Of a DNA stretch of 34,686 nt, positions 7,362 through 16,340 are shown one piece after another. Both the position numbers and the translations under genes were made by a program. The notes beneath the pieces are model-generated. The model made no database searches and was not told where the DNA came from. It saw nothing but the letters and a program-made list of their open reading frames with translations. Each line of letters starts with the position of its first letter. Positions within the stretch are counted from its first letter, which is position 1. Source of the DNA: Vicingus serpentipes (lineage in GTDB: Bacteria; Bacteroidota; Bacteroidia; Flavobacteriales_E; Vicingaceae). The stretch lies in assembly GCA_024103385.1 (NCBI GenBank), contig JAGFIT010000016.1:1-34686 (forward strand), written 5' to 3'.

Positions 7362-9560
7362 TTAATTAGCTACCTCGGATAAAAATTTAATACGGAGCAA
7401 ACGCATTTCTTCTTCAGAAAAAGAACCTTCAAATTCATCTAGCGCTTCTTCAATGTCGTCACTTTCTGCTTCCATAAAGTAATCGAACACTTCTTCTTGG
7501 TCAGCTTCATCTACTTCTTCATTAAGGTAGTAATCCATATTAACTTTGGTGCCAGATAATACAATGTGTTCAATTTCGGTTAAAATGTCGTCCACATTTT
7601 TTCCTTTAGATTTAGCAATGTCTTCAATAGGAATTTTTCTGTCGATACTTTGGATGACATACACTTTTAATCCCGATTTATTTACTACAGATTTTACCAC
7701 CATATCTAGTGGGCGTTCAATGTTGTTGTCTTCCACGTAACGTTCAATTACTTCAAGAAATTCTTCTCCAAATTTTTCAGCTTTACCTTGCCCTACTCCA
7801 GAAATATTAGTCAACTCTTCCATCGTAATAGGATATCGTGTAGCCATATCTTCTAATGAAGGATCTTGAAAAATAACATAAGGTGGTAATTTTTTTTCTT
7901 TTGCAATAGATTTTCGTAGGTCTTTTAAGATGTTAAATAGTGTTTCATCAGCAGCTCCTCCTCCTTTTTGAGGGACAATAATATCACCATCATCAACATC
8001 ACTGTAATCATGTGCTTTAACTAATGAAATAGTGTGGGGATGTTGAATAAATTCTTTTCCTTTTTTACTTACTTTTAAAACACCGTAGTTTTCTATTTCT
8101 TTAATTATTAACCCTTCAATAATACACTGTCTAATAATAGCTTCCCAATATTTTCCATCTTTATCATCTGCTTTTCCTGAACCAAATAATTCATGGTTTT
8201 CATGTTTAAAAGCCTTGATATCAGAACTGTCTTTTCCAGCAACAAAGTTGGCTACATACTTAGCTTTAAATACTTCGTTTAGCCCCAAAATACATTGCAA
8301 TAGAATTTTAACATCTTCTTGCCCTTCAAATTTTTCCTTTGGACGGGCGCAGTTGTCACACATTCCCTTTTCTTTACATGGCGTTTCATCATACTCTTCT
8401 CCAAAATAATACAGTAATTGTTTTCTTCTGCATACTGCTGTTTCAGAATAAGAAACCATTTCAAAAATCAACTGAAGGCCTATTTCTAATTCGGCTACAG
8501 GTTTTCCATGAAGAAATTTTTCTAGTTTTTCAATATCTTTATAACTATAAAAGGCAACACATATCCCTTCACCACCATCTCTACCAGCTCTACCTGTTTC
8601 TTGGTAATAACTCTCCAAGCTTTTTGGGATATCATGATGTAAAACAAAACGAACATCTGGTTTATCTATACCCATTCCAAAAGCAATAGTAGCAACTATT
8701 ACTTCTGCTTCTTCCATCAAAAACATGTCTTGGTGCTTAGCTCTAGTTGTTGAATCTAAGCCTGCATGGTAGGGTAGTGCATTGATACCATTAACTTGCA
8801 ACAACTCTGCAATTTCTTCTACTTTTTTTCTGCTTAAACAATAGATAATTCCCGATTTTCCTGTGTGCTGTTTGACAAACCGAATAATTTCTTTTTGCAC
8901 ATCTTTTTTTGGCCGGATTTCATAATACAAATTATCTCTATTAAAAGAAGCCTTAAAAACATTGGCTTTGGTCATTCCCAGATTTTTCTGGATATCTTCC
9001 TGAACCTTAGGTGTGGCGGTTGCAGTTAGTGCAATTATCGGAACTCTATCAATGGCCTCAATAATGGTTCTTAATCTTCGGTATTCTGGTCTAAAATCAT
9101 GTCCCCATTCGGAAATACAATGTGCTTCGTCAATTCCAAAAAAAGAGATTTTAATACTTTTTAAAAATTCTATATTTTCATCTTTTGTTAAAGACTCTGG
9201 AGCCACATAAAGTAATTTGGTTACTCCATTGGTAACATCTTCTTTTACTTGTTTTGCTTCCGTTTTAGTTAGAGATGAATTATAGAAATGAGCAATTCCA
9301 TGATTAGTGGATACTCCTCTAAGTGCATCCACTTGATTTTTCATTAAAGCAATTAGTGGAGAAACAATAATGGCTGTGCCATCACAAATTAAAGCAGGGA
9401 GTTGGTAACACAATGATTTCCCCCCTCCTGTTGGCATGATCACAAAAGTATCCTCTCCTTTCAGAAGGCTTGCCATTACTCTTTCTTGTTCCCCTTTGAA
9501 TGTGTTAAATCCGAAATATTTTTTTAAATAATCGGTAAGCGGTGCTTCTAACGTTTGCAT
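7362..9560 (-). CDS. recQ: ATP-dependent DNA helicase RecQ
   Basis: Superfamily 2 helicase that unwinds DNA 3' to 5' in recombination and replication-fork repair. The 732 residues show Walker A MPTGGGKS (42-49), the DEAH box (144-147) within FGIDEAHCISEWGHDFRPEY, motif III TATATP near 180, and motif VI QETGRAGRDGG (320-330). The zinc-binding cysteines are C377, C395, C401 and C404 (CKEKGMCDNC). A winged-helix region follows, then an HRDC domain at about 535-610 (LEDMATRYPITMEELTNISG). The acidic tail of about 110 residues is longer than in E. coli RecQ and ends EEEMRLLRIKFLSEVAN. The last 26 sense codons recur at 3116-3193. The gene is divergent from kdsD. Start ATG at 9560; the intergenic gap is 95 bases. 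Confidence 0.97.
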   Translation of the reverse strand: MQTLEAPLTDYLKKYFGFNTFKGEQERVMASLLKGEDTFVIMPTGGGKSLCYQLPALICDGTAIIVSPLIALMKNQVDALRGVSTNHGIAHFYNSSLTKTEAKQVKEDVTNGVTKLLYVAPESLTKDENIEFLKSIKISFFGIDEAHCISEWGHDFRPEYRRLRTIIEAIDRVPIIALTATATPKVQEDIQKNLGMTKANVFKASFNRDNLYYEIRPKKDVQKEIIRFVKQHTGKSGIIYCLSRKKVEEIAELLQVNGINALPYHAGLDSTTRAKHQDMFLMEEAEVIVATIAFGMGIDKPDVRFVLHHDIPKSLESYYQETGRAGRDGGEGICVAFYSYKDIEKLEKFLHGKPVAELEIGLQLIFEMVSYSETAVCRRKQLLYYFGEEYDETPCKEKGMCDNCARPKEKFEGQEDVKILLQCILGLNEVFKAKYVANFVAGKDSSDIKAFKHENHELFGSGKADDKDGKYWEAIIRQCIIEGLIIKEIENYGVLKVSKKGKEFIQHPHTISLVKAHDYSDVDDGDIIVPQKGGGAADETLFNILKDLRKSIAKEKKLPPYVIFQDPSLEDMATRYPITMEELTNISGVGQGKAEKFGEEFLEVIERYVEDNNIERPLDMVVKSVVNKSGLKVYVIQSIDRKIPIEDIAKSKGKNVDDILTEIEHIVLSGTKVNMDYYLNEEVDEADQEEVFDYFMEAESDDIEEALDEFEGSFSEEEMRLLRIKFLSEVAN
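7365..7442 (-). repeat. Direct repeat: recQ 3' end (intact copy)
   Basis: This segment inside recQ is repeated at 3116-3193 in the same orientation at an offset of 4249 bases, with three silent differences. Similarity falls away sharply beyond both edges. The pair brackets the T9SS protein gene, its upstream region and its terminator. Confidence 0.92.
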
Positions 9561-9564
9561 TAAA

Positions 9565-9595
9565 TTGTAGTTTGCTATTAATTCATTTACATTTG
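9565..9595 (+). promoter_or_regulatory. Promoter of kdsD (Bacteroidota type)
   Basis: TTG at 9565-9567, a 20-base spacer, then TACATTTG at 9588-9595, an exact match to the -7 consensus TAnnTTTG. The start codon follows 60 bases downstream. The element lies in the leader of the divergent recQ gene, so the two promoters are probably close together or overlapping. Confidence 0.5.
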
Positions 9596-9655
9596 TACAT
9601 AAATATACGATATTTTAATTGGTATTAATTTATTTTAAATAAAAAATATTTTACG

Positions 9656-10621
9656 TTGATTTCATCAGAAGAGATAATTGAAATTGCCAAGCAAACCCTC
9701 GAAATAGAAGCAAAGGCAGTAAGTAACTTAAAAACTTATATTAATGAAGATTTTGTAAAAAGTATTCAATTAATATATACGATTAAAGGAAGAGTGGTAA
9801 TTACAGGGATGGGAAAAAGTGCCAATATTGCTCAAAAAATAGTAGCAACGCTTAACTCTACAGGTACTCCAGCAATTTTTATGCACGCAGCAGACGCTAT
9901 CCATGGTGATTTAGGTAATATCCAAAATGAAGATGTTGTTATTTGTATTTCTAAAAGTGGGGATACACCTGAAATAGTTGCATTATTACCGTTGGTTAAA
10001 AACTTAGGAAATAAATTAATAGCAATAACAGGAAATGTAGCTTCTGTTTTAGGCAAAAAAGCAGACTTTGTATTGAATACTTATGTGGAAAAAGAAGCAT
10101 GCCCTAATAACTTGGCGCCAACTACCAGTACTACTGCTCAATTAGCAATGGGGGATGCATTAGCGGTTTGTTTGTTGAAGTTAAGAGGTTTTGATAGTGC
10201 CGATTTTGCTAAATTTCATCCTGGAGGGGCATTGGGAAAAAGGTTGTTTTTAAAAGTATCGGATCTTTACCCGAATAACGAAAAACCTGAAGTAGCCACA
10301 ACAACATCAGTTAAAGAAGTCATTATGGAAATTTCTTCAAAGCGATTAGGTGTTACAGCAGTTACAGAAAATAAGGAGTTGGTAGGAATAGTTACGGACG
10401 GAGATTTAAGACGAATGTTACAAGAAACGGATAACATCACTAGTTTATATGCGAAAGATATCATGACGAGTAACCCTAAAACAATTGCGAGGGAAGAAAT
10501 GGCGGTTAAAGCACTTCAGGTGATGCAGTCTAATAATATTACCCAGCTAATAGTGGTTGATGGAAAAAAGTACTTAGGGGTGGTTCATTTACACGACCTT
10601 ATTAAAGAAGGGATAGTATAG
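9656..10621 (+). CDS. kdsD: Arabinose-5-phosphate isomerase (KdsD/KpsF family)
   Basis: Converts ribulose 5-phosphate to arabinose 5-phosphate, the first step to KDO, the inner-core sugar of LPS. The 321 residues have the family's usual length and order: an N-terminal SIS sugar-isomerase domain (GMGKSANIAQKIVATLNSTG, AADAIHGDLG, SKSGDTPEI, TSTTAQLAMGDALAV, FHPGGALGKRL) to about residue 200, then two CBS domains (RLGVTAVTENKELVGIVTDG and NNITQLIVVDGKKYLGVVHL). The start is TTG; no upstream ATG is in frame, and the N-terminus from this TTG matches the family length. The gene is alone on its strand, with a promoter-like element at 9565-9595. It converges with rodA, 93 bases away. Confidence 0.93.
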   Translation: MISSEEIIEIAKQTLEIEAKAVSNLKTYINEDFVKSIQLIYTIKGRVVITGMGKSANIAQKIVATLNSTGTPAIFMHAADAIHGDLGNIQNEDVVICISKSGDTPEIVALLPLVKNLGNKLIAITGNVASVLGKKADFVLNTYVEKEACPNNLAPTTSTTAQLAMGDALAVCLLKLRGFDSADFAKFHPGGALGKRLFLKVSDLYPNNEKPEVATTTSVKEVIMEISSKRLGVTAVTENKELVGIVTDGDLRRMLQETDNITSLYAKDIMTSNPKTIAREEMAVKALQVMQSNNITQLIVVDGKKYLGVVHLHDLIKEGIV

Positions 10622-10714
10622 TAATGGTTAATGGTGTATGGTTTCTTGTTAGTATAAATTATTCTTTGAGATTTCCCAAAAACTATATATTATCCATCAA
10701 CACTAACTCCTAAA
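10622..10714. other. Short convergent intergenic region kdsD/rodA
   Basis: No gene is seen. Imperfect inverted sequences (GGTTAATGGTGTATGG and CCATCAACACTAAC) might fold as a weak bidirectional terminator, but the pairing is poor. Confidence 0.3.
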
Positions 10715-12016
10715 TTACCTTAATACATTCATTCTTTCTGCATCCAATTTGATGAAGATGAATAGCAGTATGGTAAAAGACCATAGAGAAGATCCTCCAT
10801 AACTAATAAAAGGCAAAGGGATTCCAATAACTGGAGCTAAACCGATGGTCATACCTATGTTAATTAAGAAGTGAAAGAACAATATAGAAGCAACAGAATA
10901 ACCATAAATTCTACTGAATGTAGAGCGTTGTTTTTCTGCTAGGTATAGCAGTCTTAAAAACAAAGAGATATAAATTACGATTAGGATAAAAGAGCCCAAG
11001 AATCCCCATTCTTCACCAATGGTACAAAAAATAAAATCAGTACTTTGTTCAGGAACGAAGTTAAATTTAGTTTGCGTACCATCTAAAAAACCTTTACCAG
11101 AAAAACCTCCAGAACCAATAGCAATTAATGATTGATTAACGTTGTAGCCTGCACCATGTGGGTCAGATTCAATTCCTAACAACACGTTTATTCTTTTAGA
11201 TTGATGTGGTTCTAAGATACTTTCAAAGATATGGTTGACACTAAAGACTAATCCAATTGATAAAACCAAACTAATGATAATTACAAACCATGTCTTTTTC
11301 ATACTTTTAGTGATATACATTGCAAAAGCTGCAATTAATCCTAGCACTATCATCAGTAAAATATCTCCTTCAATATCTACATTAAAAAAGGAGAAAGTAT
11401 TTATTCTTAATAGCAGGGAAAGAACAAAAAGAATAGCTGCATAAACGCCTATCAATAAAACGTTTCCAGAAAGACCTTCTCTATACAAAACAAAAACAAA
11501 TGAAGCATACACTAATGTTGATCCAGCATCGCCTTGTAATAATATTAATAGAGCGGGAATACCAATAATAATTGTTACAATGATTTTGGTTTTAAGGTCT
11601 TGCATTTTAATGTTAAGGGATGAAAGGTATTTTGCCAAGGCTAAACCTGTAGCAAATTTGGCAAATTCAGAAGGCTGTAAGGCAAAACTTCCAATTTTAA
11701 ACCATGATCGGGCTCCCTTAATTTCTGCACCAAAAAGTAATACACCAATTAATAAAAAGAGGATGCTAATGTATATAGGTATTGCAAATGAAGTAAAGAA
11801 ATGCCCTTCAAAAAGGAGTATAATAATAATTAAAATGAAGGCTAATCCAATCCACATTAATTGTTTTCCGTATCGTTCAGAAATGTCAAATATGCTATAA
11901 TGTTCTTCGTTAAATACTGCTGCATAAATATTAATCCATCCTATAAAAATAAGGGCTAGATAAAGTAATATGCTTGGCCAATCTACATTAGCAAATATGT
12001 TACGTTGGTTTCTCAT
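10715..12016 (-). CDS. rodA: RodA, SEDS peptidoglycan glycosyltransferase of cell elongation
   Basis: Multi-pass inner-membrane glycan polymerase that works with PBP2 (encoded just upstream) in the rod complex. The 433 residues hold about ten hydrophobic segments and the SEDS signatures: KGARSWFKIGSFALQPSEFAK (residues near 100-120), LQGDAGSTLV, GFSGKGFLDGTQTKFNFVPE with the nearby phrase STDFIFCTIGEEWGF, and the C-terminal IPLPFISYGGSS. The start ATG overlaps the mrdA stop by four bases (ATGA), which implies translational coupling. It is the last gene of the mre cluster. The 93-base gap to kdsD holds only imperfect inverted repeats, so no clear terminator is seen. Confidence 0.95.
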   Translation of the reverse strand: MRNQRNIFANVDWPSILLYLALIFIGWINIYAAVFNEEHYSIFDISERYGKQLMWIGLAFILIIIILLFEGHFFTSFAIPIYISILFLLIGVLLFGAEIKGARSWFKIGSFALQPSEFAKFATGLALAKYLSSLNIKMQDLKTKIIVTIIIGIPALLILLQGDAGSTLVYASFVFVLYREGLSGNVLLIGVYAAILFVLSLLLRINTFSFFNVDIEGDILLMIVLGLIAAFAMYITKSMKKTWFVIIISLVLSIGLVFSVNHIFESILEPHQSKRINVLLGIESDPHGAGYNVNQSLIAIGSGGFSGKGFLDGTQTKFNFVPEQSTDFIFCTIGEEWGFLGSFILIVIYISLFLRLLYLAEKQRSTFSRIYGYSVASILFFHFLINIGMTIGLAPVIGIPLPFISYGGSSLWSFTILLFIFIKLDAERMNVLR

Positions 12017-13836
12017 TTTTTTGGAATAACGTTTAAAAGATTAGCATTTAAAATTCGATTTTCTTTTTCTTTGTCTTTAATGCTATCAGTTAAATAAGAC
12101 TCCATCATTAAACTTGCAATAGGCGCAGCCCAAGTCCCTCCAAAACCAGCATTTTCGACATAAACAGCAATGGCAATTTTTGGATTGTCTTTTGGTGCAA
12201 AAGCGATAAAAATAGAATGGTCTTCCCCATGGGGATTTTGTGCAGTACCTGTTTTTCCACAAACAATAATATTCTCAATTTTAGCTCTTCTCGCAGTCCC
12301 CCCTGCTTCTCCAACTACTTTTTCCATGCCTTCAATAATTGGGATGAAATATTTTTTATTGATTCCAACATTATTTTTAGTCGTAAATTCTTTAGGGATA
12401 TGCTCAGTATCATCAATACGTTTAATAAAGTGAGGTACATAGTAATATCCTCGGTTAGCAAGAATTGCTGCCAAATTGGCCATTTGTAAAGGTACAATCC
12501 CAATTTCCCCTTGACCAATACTCAAAGAATAAATAGTGCTAAAAGCCCATCTTCCTTCACCATACCATTTGTTGTAAAATTTCACATCAGGGATAAAGCC
12601 ACTTTTTATATTGGGGATATCGGTAGCTAATTGTTGTCCGAACCCAAATTTTTTAACTTGATTACTCCATTGGTGAAGACCAACTTCACTGTCTTTAAAA
12701 AAGCTTTTATGTTTTCCTTGTTGGATAATTTTTCTAAATACACTATAATAATAGGGGTTGCAAGACATTTTGATAGAAGATGACACAGAAGTAGCCGTAG
12801 GGTGATTGTGGCATCCAACTAAACTTTTTATACAAGGGAACCCCGAATTCTCGTTAATTACACCATCTTGCATACCAATTAATGCTTGTACTGTTTTGAA
12901 TATTGAACCTGGAGGATAAGAAGCCATTGTAGCTCTATTAAATAAAGGGTTTAAATCATCATTGGCGAGTAGAGGGTAATTTTTTTTAACAGATCTGCCA
13001 ACCAATAAGTTAGGATTGTAGCTAGGAGCAGAAACTAGTGCTAAAATTTCTCCTGTATTGGGATCTATAGCAACGATACTCCCTTTTTTATTCACCATCA
13101 ATTTTTCTCCGTATTCTTGTAGTTGAATATCTAAGGTGGTAAAAATGGTCTTTCCTGTTATAGCAATAGTATCAGTAGCACCTTCCTTGTAACTGCCTTT
13201 TTCACGGTTATGAACATCAACTAAAACGCGCTTAACTCCTCTACGACCTCTTAAAATGTCTTCATAAGCGTATTCTAATCCACTTTTTCCAATGTAATCA
13301 CCAGAACGATAGTAAGCATTTTTTTCAATAGTCGCAGGGTTTACTTCTCCGATATATCCTAATATGTGTGCCGCATTATTTTTAGGATATTTTCGTAAAG
13401 TTCTTGTTTGAACAAAAAATCCAGGGTATTGAAATAGTTGTTCTTGGATACTAGCATATGAAATAGAAGAAATTTCTTTAATAAAAACGGAAGGTTTATA
13501 CCTTGAGTAACTTCTCGCTTTTTTAAATTTACTAACAAACTCTGTTTGGCTTATTTCCAATAAATTACAAAAGGAGTTGGTATCCATTTCTAAAACCAAT
13601 TTAGGAACGACCATTAAATCATAAGCAGCTTCATTATAAACTAATAAATCACCATTTCTGTCATAAATTAAACCTCTAGCAGGGTATTGCGTAATTTCTC
13701 TTAAAACATTATTGTCAGAATTCAGCTTGTATTCATTATTAATTACTTGGACGTAGAATAGGCGTAAAGAATAAACTAAAGCAACAAATAGGAAAATAAT
13801 TCCAACAACTATCTGTCTGCTGGATAGATTATTCAT
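12013..13836 (-). CDS. mrdA: Penicillin-binding protein 2 (elongation transpeptidase)
   Basis: Class B PBP that cross-links lateral-wall peptidoglycan together with RodA. The 607 residues comprise one N-terminal membrane anchor (about 9-30), a dimerisation/pedestal region with the class B phrases YPARGLIYDRNG (51-62) and GKSGLEYAYEDILRG, and a transpeptidase domain. The active-site motifs are all present: SIFK (catalytic S311, K314), SCN (358-360) and KTG (528-530, in CGKTGTAQNPHG). The gene overlaps mreD and rodA by four bases at each end, so the three are tightly co-translated. Confidence 0.96.
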   Translation of the reverse strand: MNNLSSRQIVVGIIFLFVALVYSLRLFYVQVINNEYKLNSDNNVLREITQYPARGLIYDRNGDLLVYNEAAYDLMVVPKLVLEMDTNSFCNLLEISQTEFVSKFKKARSYSRYKPSVFIKEISSISYASIQEQLFQYPGFFVQTRTLRKYPKNNAAHILGYIGEVNPATIEKNAYYRSGDYIGKSGLEYAYEDILRGRRGVKRVLVDVHNREKGSYKEGATDTIAITGKTIFTTLDIQLQEYGEKLMVNKKGSIVAIDPNTGEILALVSAPSYNPNLLVGRSVKKNYPLLANDDLNPLFNRATMASYPPGSIFKTVQALIGMQDGVINENSGFPCIKSLVGCHNHPTATSVSSSIKMSCNPYYYSVFRKIIQQGKHKSFFKDSEVGLHQWSNQVKKFGFGQQLATDIPNIKSGFIPDVKFYNKWYGEGRWAFSTIYSLSIGQGEIGIVPLQMANLAAILANRGYYYVPHFIKRIDDTEHIPKEFTTKNNVGINKKYFIPIIEGMEKVVGEAGGTARRAKIENIIVCGKTGTAQNPHGEDHSIFIAFAPKDNPKIAIAVYVENAGFGGTWAAPIASLMMESYLTDSIKDKEKENRILNANLLNVIPKK

Positions 13837-14351
13837 ACTCTATTCTTGTTTTTGAAGTTAAATAATTGAACGATAAATACCATTGTGATGGTAAAAATGG
13901 TACTTAAAATTGCTCGTCCGAGCGTATCAAAAAATTGAGAAAATTTAAATGATTCTACAAAAAACAAGAAAAGATGGTGTAAGAAAACCAATATGGAAGA
14001 ATAGATTAAAAACCATGTCCCTCCCATTTGTTGTAAATTAGGAGTTGTATTAAAGTCGTATCCATCTCGAGGTCTTATAATGGCTAATAAATAAGTTCTT
14101 GCAAAAGCCATAAAAATAGTTGCAGAAGTATGCATGCCGATGGTGCTAGTAAAAATATCAATAGAAAGACCTAGTATAAAACCTAGTACTAAGCTTAACC
14201 ATTTAGGGGTTTGAAAAGGTAGGATAAGGATAAAGAGGACATATAAATAGGGGTTAATGTATCCTCCCATTTCAATGTTGTTCAGAATTAATCCTTGAAA
14301 TAAAATCAGTAGAATAAAGATCAAACTATATTTTATGATATCACCAATCAT
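13833..14351 (-). CDS. mreD: Rod shape-determining protein MreD
   Basis: Small integral membrane protein of the elongation complex, 172 residues with about five hydrophobic helices. The primary sequence is poorly conserved in this family. Identity rests on the hydrophobic profile, on family-like phrases (GFILGLSIDIFTSTIGMHT, LGRAILSTIFT) and on its position between mreC and mrdA. It overlaps both neighbours by four bases. Confidence 0.9.
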   Translation of the reverse strand: MIGDIIKYSLIFILLILFQGLILNNIEMGGYINPYLYVLFILILPFQTPKWLSLVLGFILGLSIDIFTSTIGMHTSATIFMAFARTYLLAIIRPRDGYDFNTTPNLQQMGGTWFLIYSSILVFLHHLFLFFVESFKFSQFFDTLGRAILSTIFTITMVFIVQLFNFKNKNRV

Positions 14352-15184
14352 TTATTGTTTGTTTTGCTTTGATGTTCCAATTGCTGTTGCTCTTCTTTTT
14401 TTAATGTTTTAACAACAAAAACATGAGATAGCTTTTTGTAATCGACAGCAAGTGCAATGTTAATATTATAAAAATTATTTCCCTCAGGCAAACTAAAATC
14501 ATTAATCCAACCAATAACTACTCCTTCTGGATATATTAATGAGTATCCACTTGTAACAATTGTATCTCCTTTATGAAGTTTAACATGATTAGGAATATCG
14601 TTTAATTGAGCAATTTTATAATTGCCTAATTCCCAGGTTAAGGCACCGATATATCCAGATTTTTTGATTTTGGCGCTTACTGCATTTTTTTCATGTAAAA
14701 CAGACATTACAGAGCTGAAATTTTTAGATACATTTTTAACAGTTCCTATAACTCCTTTGGCTGAAACAACTCCCATTCCTGCTTTAATTCCATTAATAGC
14801 ACCTTTGTCTAGGGTGATATAATTTTCTCTTTCGTTGGTAGAATTATTAATCACTTTTGCAGCAGTATAAATGTATTTTTGAGCATAAGTAGTGTCATTG
14901 ATTTCTATAGTATTAGCAAATATTTTGGTAAATGATTTAATGTTGGTTGACTGCAATTGGGCATTTTGCTGAGCCAATTCAGCATTAATTTCTTTTAAAT
15001 TAAAATACTCATCCACATCGTTGATAGTGGTGTATAAATTACCAACTAAAAAATTGGAAGAATTGAGGATTTTAGAGTTTTGGTAATTGTTGTTTTTAAC
15101 CAATAAGACAAAGGCAATAAATTCTAAAAAAAGGAAGATAAATACAACTGAATTTTTTGATAAAAATCGTATTAGATTCCTCAT
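14348..15184 (-). CDS. mreC: Rod shape-determining protein MreC
   Basis: Bitopic scaffold that links cytoplasmic MreB to the periplasmic PBP2. The 278 residues have an N-terminal membrane helix (about 12-30), a coiled-coil stretch (LKEINAELAQQNAQLQS, near 62-80), and two beta-barrel domains with the family phrases YITLDKGAINGIKAGMGVVS, GVIGTVKNVSKNFSSVMSVL and GDTIVTSGYSLIYPEGVVIG. A short Gln/Lys-rich tail follows. The gene starts 21 bases after mreB and overlaps mreD by four bases. Confidence 0.95.
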   Translation of the reverse strand: MRNLIRFLSKNSVVFIFLFLEFIAFVLLVKNNNYQNSKILNSSNFLVGNLYTTINDVDEYFNLKEINAELAQQNAQLQSTNIKSFTKIFANTIEINDTTYAQKYIYTAAKVINNSTNERENYITLDKGAINGIKAGMGVVSAKGVIGTVKNVSKNFSSVMSVLHEKNAVSAKIKKSGYIGALTWELGNYKIAQLNDIPNHVKLHKGDTIVTSGYSLIYPEGVVIGWINDFSLPEGNNFYNINIALAVDYKKLSHVFVVKTLKKEEQQQLEHQSKTNNK

Positions 15185-15205
15185 TACTCAAATTTACTTA
15201 TTTGG

Positions 15206-16231
15206 TTAGCTTCTCATCAGGAAAGGCAATTTACTTACATTTTTCAATGCAATACCTGTTCCTCTGGCCACGCACCTTAATGGATCTTCAGCAATGTGTA
15301 CTGGTAATTTTGTTTTGATAGAAATTCTTTTATCAAGACCTCTGAGCATGGAGCCTCCTCCAGCTAAATATAATCCTGTTTTGTAAATATCAGCAGATAA
15401 CTCTGGAGGAGTCATCTCCAAAGCACTCAGTACAGCTTCTTCTATTTTTATAATTGATTTATCTAAGGCATGGGCAATTTCTGAATAAGAAACTACAATT
15501 TCTTTAGGTGTTCCTGTCATTAAGTCTCTTCCTTGAACAGCATAATCTTCAGGTGGGTTTTCTATTTCTGTAAGTGCAGATCCACACTCTATTTTTATTT
15601 GTTCCGCAGATCTTTCTCCAATTAGAAGATTGTGCTGTCTTCTCATATAATCAACAATGTCATTAGTGAAATCATCCCCTGCAACACGAATGGATTTATC
15701 ACAAACAATACCTCCTAAAGCAATTACCGCAATTTCTGATGTTCCTCCACCTATGTCAATAATCATATTTCCCATAGGTTCTAATACATCTATTCCAATA
15801 CCAATGGCTGCAGCCATTGGTTCATGAATTAAATAAACTTCTTTCCCTCCTGCATGTTCGGCAGAATCTTTTACAGCTCTTTTTTCTACTTCTGTAATAC
15901 CAGAAGGAATACAAATAACCATTTTTAATGAAGGGGTAAAGAGTTGTTTTTTGGGAGACATCATTTTAATCATACCTCTAATCATGTGTTCTGCAGCATC
16001 AAAGTCGGCAATAACCCCATCTTTTAGGGGACGTATGGTTTTAATATCTTCATGGGTTTTTCCGTGCATTTGCATTGCCCTTTTTCCCACAGCAATTATT
16101 TTTCCTGTTGCTCTATCTTTAGCAACAATAGAAGGCTCATCTACTACCACCTTATCATTATAGATAACCAGTGTGTTTGCAGTTCCTAAGTCAATAGCAA
16201 TTTCTTGTGTTAAAAAACTGAATAATCCCAT
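15206..16231 (-). CDS. mreB: Actin-like cell-shape protein MreB
   Basis: ATP-binding bacterial actin that forms membrane-associated filaments and guides lateral-wall synthesis. The 341 residues match the family length. The N-terminal amphipathic MGLFSFLTQEIAIDLGTANT includes the phosphate-1 loop. Further motifs are RPLKDGVIADFDAAEHMI, HEPMAAAIGIGIDV, DIGGGTSEIAVIALGG (phosphate-2) and LAGGGSMLRGLD (adenosine). It follows purH after 109 bases. A weak -7 match on the minus strand (TATATTTA at 16276-16269) could give it its own promoter, but no -33 element is clear. Confidence 0.97.
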   Translation of the reverse strand: MGLFSFLTQEIAIDLGTANTLVIYNDKVVVDEPSIVAKDRATGKIIAVGKRAMQMHGKTHEDIKTIRPLKDGVIADFDAAEHMIRGMIKMMSPKKQLFTPSLKMVICIPSGITEVEKRAVKDSAEHAGGKEVYLIHEPMAAAIGIGIDVLEPMGNMIIDIGGGTSEIAVIALGGIVCDKSIRVAGDDFTNDIVDYMRRQHNLLIGERSAEQIKIECGSALTEIENPPEDYAVQGRDLMTGTPKEIVVSYSEIAHALDKSIIKIEEAVLSALEMTPPELSADIYKTGLYLAGGGSMLRGLDKRISIKTKLPVHIAEDPLRCVARGTGIALKNVSKLPFLMRS

Positions 16232-16340
16232 TTATTTATTTGTTACAAGGTATGTAATTATAATTACGTAAATATAAGACTTTAACTTTCATTTAAAAAC
16301 GTTAAAAAACAATTTCCTGACATGGGTTTGTTAATCAAAT

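Noticed and set aside
3116..7442. Classical transposon or insertion sequence between the recQ tails
   Set aside because: No transposase or integrase gene and no terminal inverted repeats were seen; the flanks are direct repeats of a gene end.
8339..8689. Plus-strand open frame opposite recQ
   Set aside because: Antisense to a conserved helicase domain; composition typical of an overlapping-frame artefact.
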